NCBI GenBank assembly: GCA_027494115.1
Contig: JAOSJL010000001.1
Span: forward strand, 2,023,218 to 2,087,217
Source of the DNA: Acidimicrobiia bacterium
Lineage (GTDB): Bacteria; Actinomycetota; Acidimicrobiia; IMCC26256; JAOSJL01
Direction of reading: 5' to 3'
DNA: 64,000 bases
Made by a program: the position numbers and the translations under genes. Positions 54,665 through 63,556 of the stretch are shown piece by piece (position 1 is the first letter of the stretch; each line of letters starts with the position of its first letter). The notes below the pieces were generated by a model, which saw only the letters and a program-made list of their open reading frames with translations, did not search any database and was not told the DNA's origin.

Positions 54665-56065
54665 TCACCTGTCTTGCGCGGTCGAGATGCGCGCCTTGTA
54701 TCCGTACACGGGTACTCCACGTTCGTAGGCGTAACGCCGCAGGACCAGCTCGACGGGCGTGTCGATCTCCAAGGCCTCGGGATCGCCCACGACCTGGAGC
54801 ATGACCCGCGACCCATCGTCGAGGTCCACCACCGCCAACGGGAGTGGGGGCCACGAACGGAGCCGGCATCGTCCTGTTCACCACATAGGTGTGAACCGTG
54901 CCGCTCGTCGCGAGCGTGACCTCTTCGAACTTCGTGCCGCCGCACTGGACGCAGTGGGGATGGATCGAGGGTGGCGTGTTGACCGTGTCGCAGTCGACAC
55001 ACCGTGCGCCGAGCGGGCCCAACATCTCCGCGCCGCCCCGTGTGAACATCGCACTTCCGGGTGGAACGCCCATCTCCACGGTTTCGCCGGCCGGCGTGAG
55101 TTGCCCCCGGGCCCTCAGCGCGTCCACGTAGGTCGTGGGTGTACCTCCCGCGAGGGACGCGGGCACGAGTGACGCGCCCGGCACGGGGGCGTTTGCCTCG
55201 ATCAGGAGCCCGGTGGTCCGACCACCTCCATAGGCCACGACAGCAGCCACCCCGGCGGCGTCGAGACCGGCCACCACACCCAGGAGAGCCGCGGCGGCTC
55301 CGGTGTCTCCGACGGCCGAATACACGGCGTCGGAGACGAGGGTCCCGTTCAGGTCTCGAGCGACGGCACGTGCGGACCGGTCGTCAGGGTCGGGGAGCGA
55401 CCAGACATTCGGATCGAACACCGCCAGGTGTTCAACGACCTCTCGCAGCGCCGGTAGGTAGATCGCGTCGCGGAACAGACGGGCGTCGTAGGGGTCGCGG
55501 GTGGCTGCCTCCCGTGCTCCCCGGTAGCGGTCGAGCACGGGGCGCGTCCGCGTGACGCGAGCGCCGATGATGGCGCCGGTGTCTCCGCCGATGAGACATG
55601 CGACAGCCCCTGCTCCTGCCCGTCGCTCCAGTGCTGTCGCGGTGCCGGGCAACACGGCGTCGGAGGCCACCACGATCGCCCGCGCGACGCTCCCGGAGCG
55701 GACGGCGTCGACGGCGCCCAGGAGCGCTTCGATCCCGGCGTGTGTCGATCCCGCACAGAGCGCACCCGTGGAACTCGGTGCGAGACCGAGTGAGGCGGCC
55801 AGCAGTGCATGGCTGGGGCCTTCCGCGAACGGAGGGTCGGAGGTGCCCCACCAGAGCCCGTCGATGTCGCCCGGCGAGCCCCCGCGGCGCGCCGGGCTGC
55901 CGTCGCGGCGTCCCAGGCGAGCGTCAGGGTGTCTTCGTCGGGAGCCGCCACGGCGGCGGTTCCGTCAGTGGCTCCGCCGTGCCAGGCGGCAGCGACGTCG
56001 GAGGCGTCGAGCCGGAGCGATCCGGACGCGGCGCCGACGGCGGCGATGCAGGCCGACTCGTTCAT
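54665..56065 (-). CDS. HMG-CoA-synthase-like thiolase-fold protein fused to a DUF35 domain (two frameshifts in this sequence)
   Basis: About 466 residues corrected. The N-terminal two thirds are a thiolase-fold HMG-CoA-synthase/ketoacyl-synthase-III-like domain (MNESACIAAVGAASGSLRLD, DIDGLWWGTSDPPFAEGPSH, then TGALCAGSTHAGIEALLGAV with the likely nucleophile Cys). The C-terminal third is a DUF35 unit: zinc ribbon CVDCDTVNTPPSIHPHCVQC and OB-fold (GTVHTYVVNRTMPAPFVAPL). One G or C is missing at 55879-55883 and one is extra at 54846-54850. Correcting both gives one chain ending KARISTAQDR. It precedes a thiolase gene by 2 bases, matching the known thiolase/DUF35/HMG-CoA-synthase complex. Confidence 0.8.
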
Positions 56066-56151
56066 CGCGGCCGATGATAGCCCTGCCCCCGAAGCACCCG
56101 ATATTCACCAGGACGGCTCAGGTTCCGCCCTTTCGCGCCGATACGGAACCG

Positions 56152-58401
56152 ATGGTCGACTACCGCTCCGAGGTCCGGCGAGCGATCGTCCGCCCCGAGG
56201 CGCCGATCGCGGTGGCCGTGTACCTGGCGCTGCGCGCCGCGGGATGGGTCGCCACGATCGACTGGTGGATCTTCCCGATCCTGATCGTCGTCGCCCTCTT
56301 CGTGTCGGCGTTGAGCTCCGCGGCGTGGCAGGGAGCTACAGATCCTCGGAGCCTGTGGCTGCGTGCCGCGGTCATGGTGGGGGCACTCACCCCGGCTCTC
56401 TACGCCACGGGTTGGGGACCGATGCTCGCGATCGCCTACGTCTGGATCAGAGCGACCTCGTCCGCGACACCGGGTCGGTGGTCACCCGACCGGTGCTCAC
56501 GTGTTCGCTGCTCGGTCTTCTCGCCGGGCAAGTGGCCATCCAGCTCGGTGCGGCACCGAGCTTCGTCGACCCCCCGGCCATCCACGGCCTGGCGGTGCTG
56601 TCGGCTCTCGGGCTCGGAATCGCGATCGTCGACATAGACCGGGCCACGCGCGCGCAGGAAACGGCCGAGACGCTCGTGCGCAGGAGCGAGGAGAGATTTC
56701 GGGCGCTCGTACGCCACACGACCGACATGATCATGGTCGTCGATGCCCGCGGTGTCATCTCCTACATCTCGCCGGCAGCCGAACGTGAACTCGGTCAACC
56801 GGTCGAGGATCTCGTCGGCCTGACCGCTCTCGAGTTCGTCCATCCGGACGACCGCGAGGCCCTCGCTCCCTACTTCGAGCTCGTCAGCAGGACCGAAGAG
56901 CATGACGAACGCGCGGAGATGAGGCTGCGCGCCGCTTCGGGCACCTGGGAGTGGTTTGAGGTCTCGGCCGTCAACCGTCTCCACGATCCCAGCGTCGAGG
57001 GATTCGTGGCGATCATGCACAACATCACCGAGCGTCGCGAGTTCCAGGAGGAACTGACGCGCCAGGCGTACCACGACTCCCTGACGGGACTCCCGAACCG
57101 CGCCGGGTTCGTCGACGAGTTGGACCGGACCCTGGACGGTCTCGAGTCGGGTGAGCGCGTTGCTGTTCTCTTCCTCGACGTCGATCGCTTCAAGCTCGTC
57201 AACGACAGTCTCGGTCATGAGATCGGCGACCGTCTTCTCTGCGAGTTCGCCCGACGGCTCTCGGACTCGATCCGGCCGGGTGACGTGATCGCGCGCTTCG
57301 GAGGTGACGAGTTCACGGTTCTCGTCCGGAACGTGGAAGCAGCCACGGACGCAGTCCACGTGGCCGAGCGGATCATCGCTTCGCTGCGCCAGCCCCTGTG
57401 GGTCGGCGACCGGGAGATCGTGGCCACCGGAAGTGTCGGCGTGGCGATCTCCGAGGCCGAGTCCGGACCGAACGATCTGCTCCGCGACGCCGACCTCGCC
57501 ATGTACATGGCCAAGGAGAACGGGCGGGCACGCCTCGAGATCTTCGACGGGTCCGCGGCTCCCCGCCTCGTAGGACGACTCGAACTGGAGGCCGACCTCT
57601 GGCGCGCGGTCGACGAAGGCGGGCTCGACGTGCACTTCCAGCCCGAAGTCGATCTCGACGGAGGTGACGTCGTCGCTCTCGAAGCGCTCGTCCGCTGGCA
57701 GCACCCCACACGCGGCATGCTGCTGCCCGGTGCGTTCATTCCCTTCGCGGAGGAGTCGAGTCTGATTCTCGCCGTTGATCGATATGTTCTGCGAGAGGCG
57801 TGCCGGCTCGGCGAGGAGTGGCGCGAGCGGTGCCAGTCGGAACTGCGGTTGAGCGTGAACCTGTCGCCCCGCTTCATCCGCCAGGATGATGCTGTGTCCG
57901 ACGTCGCCCTTGCTCTCGAGCTCAGCGACTTCCCCGCGTCGGCACTCCAGATCGAGATCACCGAGCGCACGGCCCTGTCCGACGACGAGGTGACCACGCG
58001 CAATCTCGAGGCTCTGCGCGCCTTCGGTGTCCAGATCGCGATCGACGACTTCGGGACGGGCTACTCGTCGCTCGGCTACCTGCGTGATCTTCCCGTCAAC
58101 TGCCTGAAGCTCGACAAGACCTTCGTGGACGGCGTGGCGGTACGAGACGCCGACGAGGCCATCGCCCGGGCAGTCATCGCCATGGGACATGCGCTCGGGA
58201 TGCGCATCACCGCCGAAGGTGTCGAGGATCAGAACCAGGCGGCACAGCTTCCGGGACCTCGGCTGCGACACCGCTCAGGGCTGGCACTATTCGCACGCTC
58301 AGCCCCCCGAGCTCGTGGAGGAACTTCTCCGAGACGGCCTGGCTGATTGGCGCGACGGAACCGTCATTCCGATCATCCTGCCCGACGTCGACTCCGGCTG
58401 A
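56152..58401 (+). CDS. Membrane PAS-GGDEF-EAL c-di-GMP turnover protein (two frameshifts in this sequence)
   Basis: About 749 residues. The N-terminus has four or five membrane segments (IDWWIFPILIVVALFVSALS, RAAVMVGALTPALYATGW, VLTCSLLGLLAGQVAIQLG). A PAS domain follows (FRALVRHTTDMIMVVDARGV), then GGDEF with intact FGGDEF and an upstream RPGD inhibitory site, then EAL with intact EALVRW, SVNLSPRF, EITE, DDFGTGYSSL and KLDKTFVDG. Both synthesis and hydrolysis of c-di-GMP are therefore possible. Breaks are a missing base near 56448 and an extra one at 58251-58252. The corrected end is RDLGCDTAQGWHYSHAQPPE and so on to 58401. It is divergent from the HMG-CoA-synthase-like gene. Confidence 0.85.
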
Positions 58402-58448
58402 CCGATTCCCCGGCCCGTTCGGATCCGATCTGGTCGACGGCTTCCGGC

Positions 58449-59621
58449 TCAACCCGACGGAGTCCAGATCCCGATGCCGTCGGGGAACGCCAGATCGAAG
58501 GCGACGACCTCGGGCGACTGCGGCTCACCGTCGACGAAGCTGATCATTTGCAGGGAACCCACGTCACCGGGCCCGATCGAGTCCTCCATGATGACGACGC
58601 CGATGTCTGCGAAGTAGATGTTCCCCGTCGAGTCGACACCGAGGCCGAGTGGTGTGCCGGTCGAGAAGGTCTGGTCGGACAGCACCTCTCCTTCGGGTGG
58701 TTCGAGGATCGTGCGTACGAAAGAACCCGCTTCGTCGAACTCGGCGATGACGCCGTTGAACACGCTCGAGACGTAGTAGCCGCCGTCGGGCGCCGCGGCG
58801 ATACCGGTCGTCGTCGGGATGAGGTCGTCCGCGGGGATGAAGACCTCCTTGTTGACCGAGTCGGCCACAGGCGCGCCCGTGGCGTCGGTGGCGCCGCATC
58901 CACCTTCCGCGTCGTCCGATGTCGGAAAGGGGCCCGTATAGGCCAGAATCCCGTGTGGCGCGGGACCCCTTGCGGAGGCCACGAGCACACGGTCGCCGTC
59001 GTCGACGAGAACTTGCTGGGCAGTCGGGATCGCGACATCGAGCTTGCAGTAAGCCACGTCGTCGGAGTCGAACGGCGGGAACCAGATGATCAGCTGACCG
59101 TCTCCGTCGCCTTCGGCCTGGTTTCCGACATCGGTCGTGACGAGGCGCCCGTCGGAGAGGAACCCGCATCCGTACATCTCGGGGTTGTCGCTACTGTCCT
59201 GATAGGTGGGCGCGAGCTTGCCCTCCTGCGTGGCGGTGAGATCGCCCAACTCGGCTCCCTCGAGTTGGAAGTAGCCCCAGCCTGCGGGGCTCTCGGGCTG
59301 GTCGGTGTCCTCTCCCGCGATGAACTTCCCGGGGGCGCCCGGATCGAAACAGATCTGCGCGTTGATGTCGAGGCCGTCGGGGTCCTCGTCGGCGTTGGTG
59401 ATGATCCTCTGCGATTCCCCCGTGGCCGGGTCGTAGGCGTTGAGGTTGTTGCCCTCGCCGTTGAACACCAGTTCCACCATGGGGAGTGCCGGCTCACCGC
59501 CGCCTTCCTCCGACGTCGTGGACGTGTCCGACGTCGAGCTGTCGGAGTCGCACGCGGCGGCAACGACAGCCACGACGGCGAGCAACGCGAGCAGGATCCG
59601 CAACGGATGACGGTCGGACAT
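58449..59621 (-). CDS. Lipoprotein with predicted beta-propeller, substrate unknown
   Basis: A protein of about 390 residues with lipoprotein signal ILLALLAVVAVVAAACDSD and an acidic Ser/Thr linker. The body has propeller-like segments (NNLNAYDPATGESQRIITNA, GIAAAPDGGYYVSSVFNGVI, LGLGVDSTGNIYFADIGVVI) resembling NHL/SMP-30-type repeats. Paired cysteines (AQICFD, YGCGF, AYCKL, GGCGA) suggest disulfides outside the cell. ATG 59621 is the start. It lies in the same direction as the PQQ-like gene upstream. Function unknown. Confidence 0.72.
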   Translation of the reverse strand: MSDRHPLRILLALLAVVAVVAAACDSDSSTSDTSTTSEEGGGEPALPMVELVFNGEGNNLNAYDPATGESQRIITNADEDPDGLDINAQICFDPGAPGKFIAGEDTDQPESPAGWGYFQLEGAELGDLTATQEGKLAPTYQDSSDNPEMYGCGFLSDGRLVTTDVGNQAEGDGDGQLIIWFPPFDSDDVAYCKLDVAIPTAQQVLVDDGDRVLVASARGPAPHGILAYTGPFPTSDDAEGGCGATDATGAPVADSVNKEVFIPADDLIPTTTGIAAAPDGGYYVSSVFNGVIAEFDEAGSFVRTILEPPEGEVLSDQTFSTGTPLGLGVDSTGNIYFADIGVVIMEDSIGPGDVGSLQMISFVDGEPQSPEVVAFDLAFPDGIGIWTPSG

Positions 59622-59689
59622 CGTCTGGCCTCCAGTGGACGGAGCGGGATCGGACGTGTGAATCACGGAATCGAAACGACAAGGGTGGG

Positions 59690-61624
59690 TCACGGAACGG
59701 CAACCGGCTTCAGCGGTGGGTCGAATGACTGGCTGCGAACGAGACGGTCCACACCCTCGGCGACGGTGGGAACGGTCGTGGCGTCGTCCATGGCGAGGAT
59801 CGAGATCCGCGTGTACTGATCCTGGAGCACGGGAACCGACTCCGTGGTGCAACCGTCCTCACCGGCGCGGAAGGTGCAGAGGACACCGCCGCTCTGCGGA
59901 TCGTCATCGGATTCGGAGATCACGACGCCGAACACCTGGGCGCCCACCTCCGCCGCGGCGCTCCCGGGTCGGAGCCATCCCGAAGGATCGCCCACATCGG
60001 CGGCGGTGACGCGGATACGAAACGGATCCGGCTCCACGAGGAGCTCGAAGCGGGGATCGGTTCCGGGTGGGGGGTCGTTGATTCCGAACGTCACCTCGCA
60101 CGGTGTGCCGACGCATTCCTGCGGGCCGTTCTCGAGGACGATCTCGATCTGCCCATCGGTCGTCGCCGCTCCGGTGGTCGTGGTCGTGCGGGGCTCGTCG
60201 AGGCTGAACATGGTGACGCCGCTCGTTTCCGAGGTGGCGTCGAGACCCGGCTCGCGGATTCCCGCCACGGCCACGATCCGGCTCCCGGCGACGGCCACCC
60301 CACCTGCCACGACGCCGGTCATGTCCTGGCTCCACAGGATCTCGCCCGAGGCGATGTCGAAGGCGCGCAGCGTGAAGTCGGTTCCGCCGAGGAAGAGGAC
60401 ACCGCCGACCTCTGCCGCCGAGGCGTAGGTGGCGGCCGGTGCGTCGGACTGCCAGGCGATGTCTCCCGTGGCGGCGTCGAGGGCGTGCGCGCACGGGCAC
60501 GCGCCCACGGCCGTGCCGCCCAGAATGAGTCCGTCGGCCACGGCCGTGGCTCCGATGAAACCGCCCGTCGAGTAGTTCGATCCGGGGGTTTCGATGCCCG
60601 GCTCGGTCACGGCGGTGTCCCACACGAGCTTCCCGTCCCGGTCGAGGGTGTAGTAGCGGGCGTCCTTGTTGCCGAGGCCCACGAGGTCGACCCCGTCGGC
60701 GCTGAAGAGGTTGGGTGTTCCCGCGAAGTCGAGGTCGTCGTTGTTGGGCTCGTGGGGCTGGAAGCTCCAGAGGGGCTCGCCCGTTGCGAGATCGAGGGCG
60801 TAGAGGGCCTCGGTGTAATCCCCCCACCCTTCGGGAGAGGTCGGGCAGTTGGCGCTTCCGATGAAGACCCGCGCGCTCCCGACGTCGACGCTGGGTGATC
60901 CCCAGACGCCGGTACAGCCCGTGGGCTCTCCACCGAGATCGGGATCGAAGTCCCAGACGGTCTCACCCGTGTCGGCGTCGAGCGCGAGAACACCGGAGCG
61001 AACGCCGGGAGTGTCATGGCTGTCGAAACCGAAGATGACCTTGTCGTCCGCGATCACCGGCGACGACTGGATCTCGGTCGGATCGGTGGCTGACCCCTCC
61101 GCGTTGACGTCGACGGTCCAGATCTCGCTGCCGTCTGCTGCATCGAGAGCGTACAGCGTGCGACCGCCTGCGAAATACACGGCTCGGGTCCCGTCCTCGA
61201 GGTCGTGAACGGCGGCCGACGAGATGATCTGTCCCGAATACACGGTGGGGTGGACCTCGGCGTCGTAGGTCCAGATCTCCGAGCCGTCATCGAGATCGAG
61301 GGCGTAGAAGCGTCCGGACCAGTCGCCCACGTAGACGTGGTGGCCGACGACGGCCGGGGTCGCTGTCACGACGTCCTGGGTGTTGAAGAACCACTGCTCC
61401 GCCAGCCCGTCCACGGTGTCGGCCGACAAGTCCGTGTCGCACGGGTACGAGAACGTCCGGTGCAGGTTCTGGCCCCACATGGGCCAGTCGCACTCGTCGA
61501 TCGGTGCCGGGAACGCGTCGCCGGACCCTTCGCCCGAACCGTTCGAATCGTCACCCGCGCACGCCGTCGCCAGAAGAGCCAGAGCTGCAACGATCCGTAC
61601 GACGAGACGTGCCGGGTCCCCCAT
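59690..61624 (-). CDS. PQQ-like beta-propeller lipoprotein
   Basis: A protein of about 644 residues starting MGDPARLVVRIVAALALLAT with lipobox ACAG. Seven or so propeller repeats of the quinoprotein type follow (FYALDLDDGSEIWTYD, LYALDAADGSEIWTVD, VLALDADTGETVWDFD, ALDLATGEPLWSFQ, AHALDAATGDIAWQSD, AFDIASGEILWSQD). The layout resembles PQQ-dependent polyvinyl-alcohol or alcohol dehydrogenases and BamB-like scaffolds. A C-terminal beta domain (GTPCEVTFGINDPPPGTDPR) is added. I do not see a clear PQQ-contacting disulfide or cytochrome domain, so enzyme activity is uncertain. Confidence 0.78.
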   Translation of the reverse strand: MGDPARLVVRIVAALALLATACAGDDSNGSGEGSGDAFPAPIDECDWPMWGQNLHRTFSYPCDTDLSADTVDGLAEQWFFNTQDVVTATPAVVGHHVYVGDWSGRFYALDLDDGSEIWTYDAEVHPTVYSGQIISSAAVHDLEDGTRAVYFAGGRTLYALDAADGSEIWTVDVNAEGSATDPTEIQSSPVIADDKVIFGFDSHDTPGVRSGVLALDADTGETVWDFDPDLGGEPTGCTGVWGSPSVDVGSARVFIGSANCPTSPEGWGDYTEALYALDLATGEPLWSFQPHEPNNDDLDFAGTPNLFSADGVDLVGLGNKDARYYTLDRDGKLVWDTAVTEPGIETPGSNYSTGGFIGATAVADGLILGGTAVGACPCAHALDAATGDIAWQSDAPAATYASAAEVGGVLFLGGTDFTLRAFDIASGEILWSQDMTGVVAGGVAVAGSRIVAVAGIREPGLDATSETSGVTMFSLDEPRTTTTTGAATTDGQIEIVLENGPQECVGTPCEVTFGINDPPPGTDPRFELLVEPDPFRIRVTAADVGDPSGWLRPGSAAAEVGAQVFGVVISESDDDPQSGGVLCTFRAGEDGCTTESVPVLQDQYTRISILAMDDATTVPTVAEGVDRLVRSQSFDPPLKPVAVP

Positions 61625-61700
61625 CGCGGTGGACCCTAGACCTTGCTGCCGGATACCGGGTCGACGCGGGTGTCGAGCAGGTTGGACCGCCGGACGCGGG

Positions 61701-62726
61701 TCAGAGGCGGGCTTCGACCTCGGCGATCCCAGGCACGGTGCCGTCGGCGATGAGAGCGTCCACGGCCTCGGCGTCGTCCCCGAGGTAGGCGTCGAAGAAG
61801 TCGAGAGTCGTCTGCGCGACGACCTCGGCGGTCTGGTCGTCTCCACCGCGGAACGGAGGTGTGTGTTCGGCACCGAACAGCGTCATGAAGAAGGCGGGCG
61901 GCTGCGCCGGCTCGAAGGCGATCGCCGTGAGGTCGAACGGTATCGACGCGTCGGCGTCACCCTGTTCGACGAGGAGAGGCACGTCGAAGGTCACGCCGCC
62001 GTCGAAACCCGGCGGAGCGGCGAAGAGAACCGCCGCATCCACGCGGTCGTCGCGGTAGTCGTTGCTGATCGCGAAACCGGCGGTGGTGAGTCCGCCGAGC
62101 GAGTGGCCGGCGGCGCCAATACGCTCGGGGTCGATCGCCGAACCCACACCGTCGAGCGTCAGGACGCTGTCGGTGACGAACGACGCGTCGATGGCCTGCT
62201 GCGGGGCGTCGGTGATCACGGCGATGTCACCGGGTGTGTCCGAGCTTCCCAACGGATAGTTCGGCGCCGCCACGACGTAGCCGGCCTCGACCCACTGCAC
62301 GAGAAGGTCCGCGTAGTTCGTACCGAGCGAGTCGACGCCGTGACTGAAGAGGATGAACGGGAACGGACCCGGGGCGGGCTCGGCGTCGGAAACAGGTGCG
62401 GCACCCGGCTCTCCCGACGCCGCCGGGTAGTAGATCGTGGTCGGAAGCGTCCGGTCGGCCGCCCCGTGAAAACCCGCCACGGCATCAGTGGGTCGACCGT
62501 CGTCGACGAAGGTCTCCGAGCGCGTTCCCACGGCGAACGGTGCCTCGATCGCGGTGGGCTCCTCGGAGTCCGACCCTTCCTGCGGGGAACCGTCTGAGCT
62601 GTCGTCGGACGTATTGCAGGCGATGAGCGCGAGGCTGAGCGCGCACACGATCGCGAAGAAGCGCAGGCTTCTTGCGACCCGTGCTTCGGTGACCGTCATC
62701 TCGGAGACCGGCGCCTCGGGGAACAT
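61701..62726 (-). CDS. Lipoprotein alpha/beta hydrolase
   Basis: A protein of about 341 residues. ATG 62726 has GGGAGG 9 bases upstream, just after the stop of the permease gene. ATG 62699 is the alternative. The signal ends LALIACNTS. The fold has FSHGVDSLGTNYADLLVQWV, nucleophile elbow GHSLGG, and GAEHTPPFRG with the probable His. It resembles the hydrolase at 31750. Its place downstream of an ABC-2 exporter suggests a linked role in exporting or modifying a lipid at the cell surface. This is inferred from position only. Confidence 0.83.
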   Translation of the reverse strand: MFPEAPVSEMTVTEARVARSLRFFAIVCALSLALIACNTSDDSSDGSPQEGSDSEEPTAIEAPFAVGTRSETFVDDGRPTDAVAGFHGAADRTLPTTIYYPAASGEPGAAPVSDAEPAPGPFPFILFSHGVDSLGTNYADLLVQWVEAGYVVAAPNYPLGSSDTPGDIAVITDAPQQAIDASFVTDSVLTLDGVGSAIDPERIGAAGHSLGGLTTAGFAISNDYRDDRVDAAVLFAAPPGFDGGVTFDVPLLVEQGDADASIPFDLTAIAFEPAQPPAFFMTLFGAEHTPPFRGGDDQTAEVVAQTTLDFFDAYLGDDAEAVDALIADGTVPGIAEVEARL

Positions 62727-62731
62727 GACGG

Positions 62732-63556
62732 TCAACCTCCCAGGCCGAGCAGTCGTTCCCGGCTGAGGCTACGTGAACCTCGCCATAGCGCCGCGATCGC
62801 CAGAACCCACGCGCCGGCTCCGATGACGGCCGCGAAGATCGCGGCTCGCGAGAGCGAGCTGGCCGCAAGGCCGTAGGCGACGAGGATGAGTGGCAGCGTG
62901 ATCAGCGAAGAAAGCTGCTGAGCGGCCGCCGCGCTGGAGACGCGTGCCGAGACCATGAGGATCATGGCCACGGCCAGGGCGATGAACGGCGGCACGAGAC
63001 CGAAGACCAGGATCACCCAGTTCCCCGTCGGAAAGAACCACCCGCCGAGTTCGGGGCCGGCGATCAGGTTGACGATCAGCGCGTAGATCCCGAAGCCGAA
63101 GATCGCTGTGGCATATCCCGGCAGCAGGCTGGCCCACATCTTGCCGATGTAGATCTCCGCTGTATCGGCCGGCGAGTGAGCGAGGAACTCGCCGGTGCCG
63201 CGCTCGCGTTCCCCGATGATGGTGTGGGCGCCCACGGCCGACGACACGGTCAGCGGTACGAGGATCGCCAGCGGAGCGAAGAGGTAGACGGCCAGCACGT
63301 AGGAGGCCTGGGCGTTCGGCTTGTCGCTGGCCGCGGCCGCCGCGTCGCGGATTCCCGACGGCAGCGTGTCGACCACGTCGCCGATCCGTGTCGCCAGTTC
63401 AGGCCCCTCCACGTTCACGACCGCGAAGAGCAGGACAGCCGGCAGAACGGCGAAGAAGAGGAGAGCCACGATGCCGAGCGGGAGCCAGAAATCACGACTC
63501 TGGCGGAGTTGGCGCAACTCGGTGCGCGTGATCGTCCACGACCGCCCCCAGTTCAC
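62732..63556 (-). CDS. ABC-2 type exporter permease
   Basis: A 274-residue membrane protein with six likely membrane segments (FWLPLGIVALLFFAVLPAVLL, VYLFAPLAILVPLTVSSAVG, ATAIFGFGIYALIVNLIAG, WVILVFGLVPPFIALAVAMI and others) and the motif IIGERERGTGEFLAHSPADT. That motif is typical of ABC-2 permeases. GTG 63556 overlaps the ATPase stop (GTGA). It forms an operon with the ATPase upstream and the lipoprotein hydrolase downstream. Confidence 0.85.
   Translation of the reverse strand: MNWGRSWTITRTELRQLRQSRDFWLPLGIVALLFFAVLPAVLLFAVVNVEGPELATRIGDVVDTLPSGIRDAAAAASDKPNAQASYVLAVYLFAPLAILVPLTVSSAVGAHTIIGERERGTGEFLAHSPADTAEIYIGKMWASLLPGYATAIFGFGIYALIVNLIAGPELGGWFFPTGNWVILVFGLVPPFIALAVAMILMVSARVSSAAAAQQLSSLITLPLILVAYGLAASSLSRAAIFAAVIGAGAWVLAIAALWRGSRSLSRERLLGLGG

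Noticed and set aside
56436..58271. A 611-residue open frame on the minus strand
   Set aside because: It is antisense to the PAS-GGDEF-EAL gene, which has all its motifs on the plus strand. Long antisense frames are expected in GC-rich DNA.
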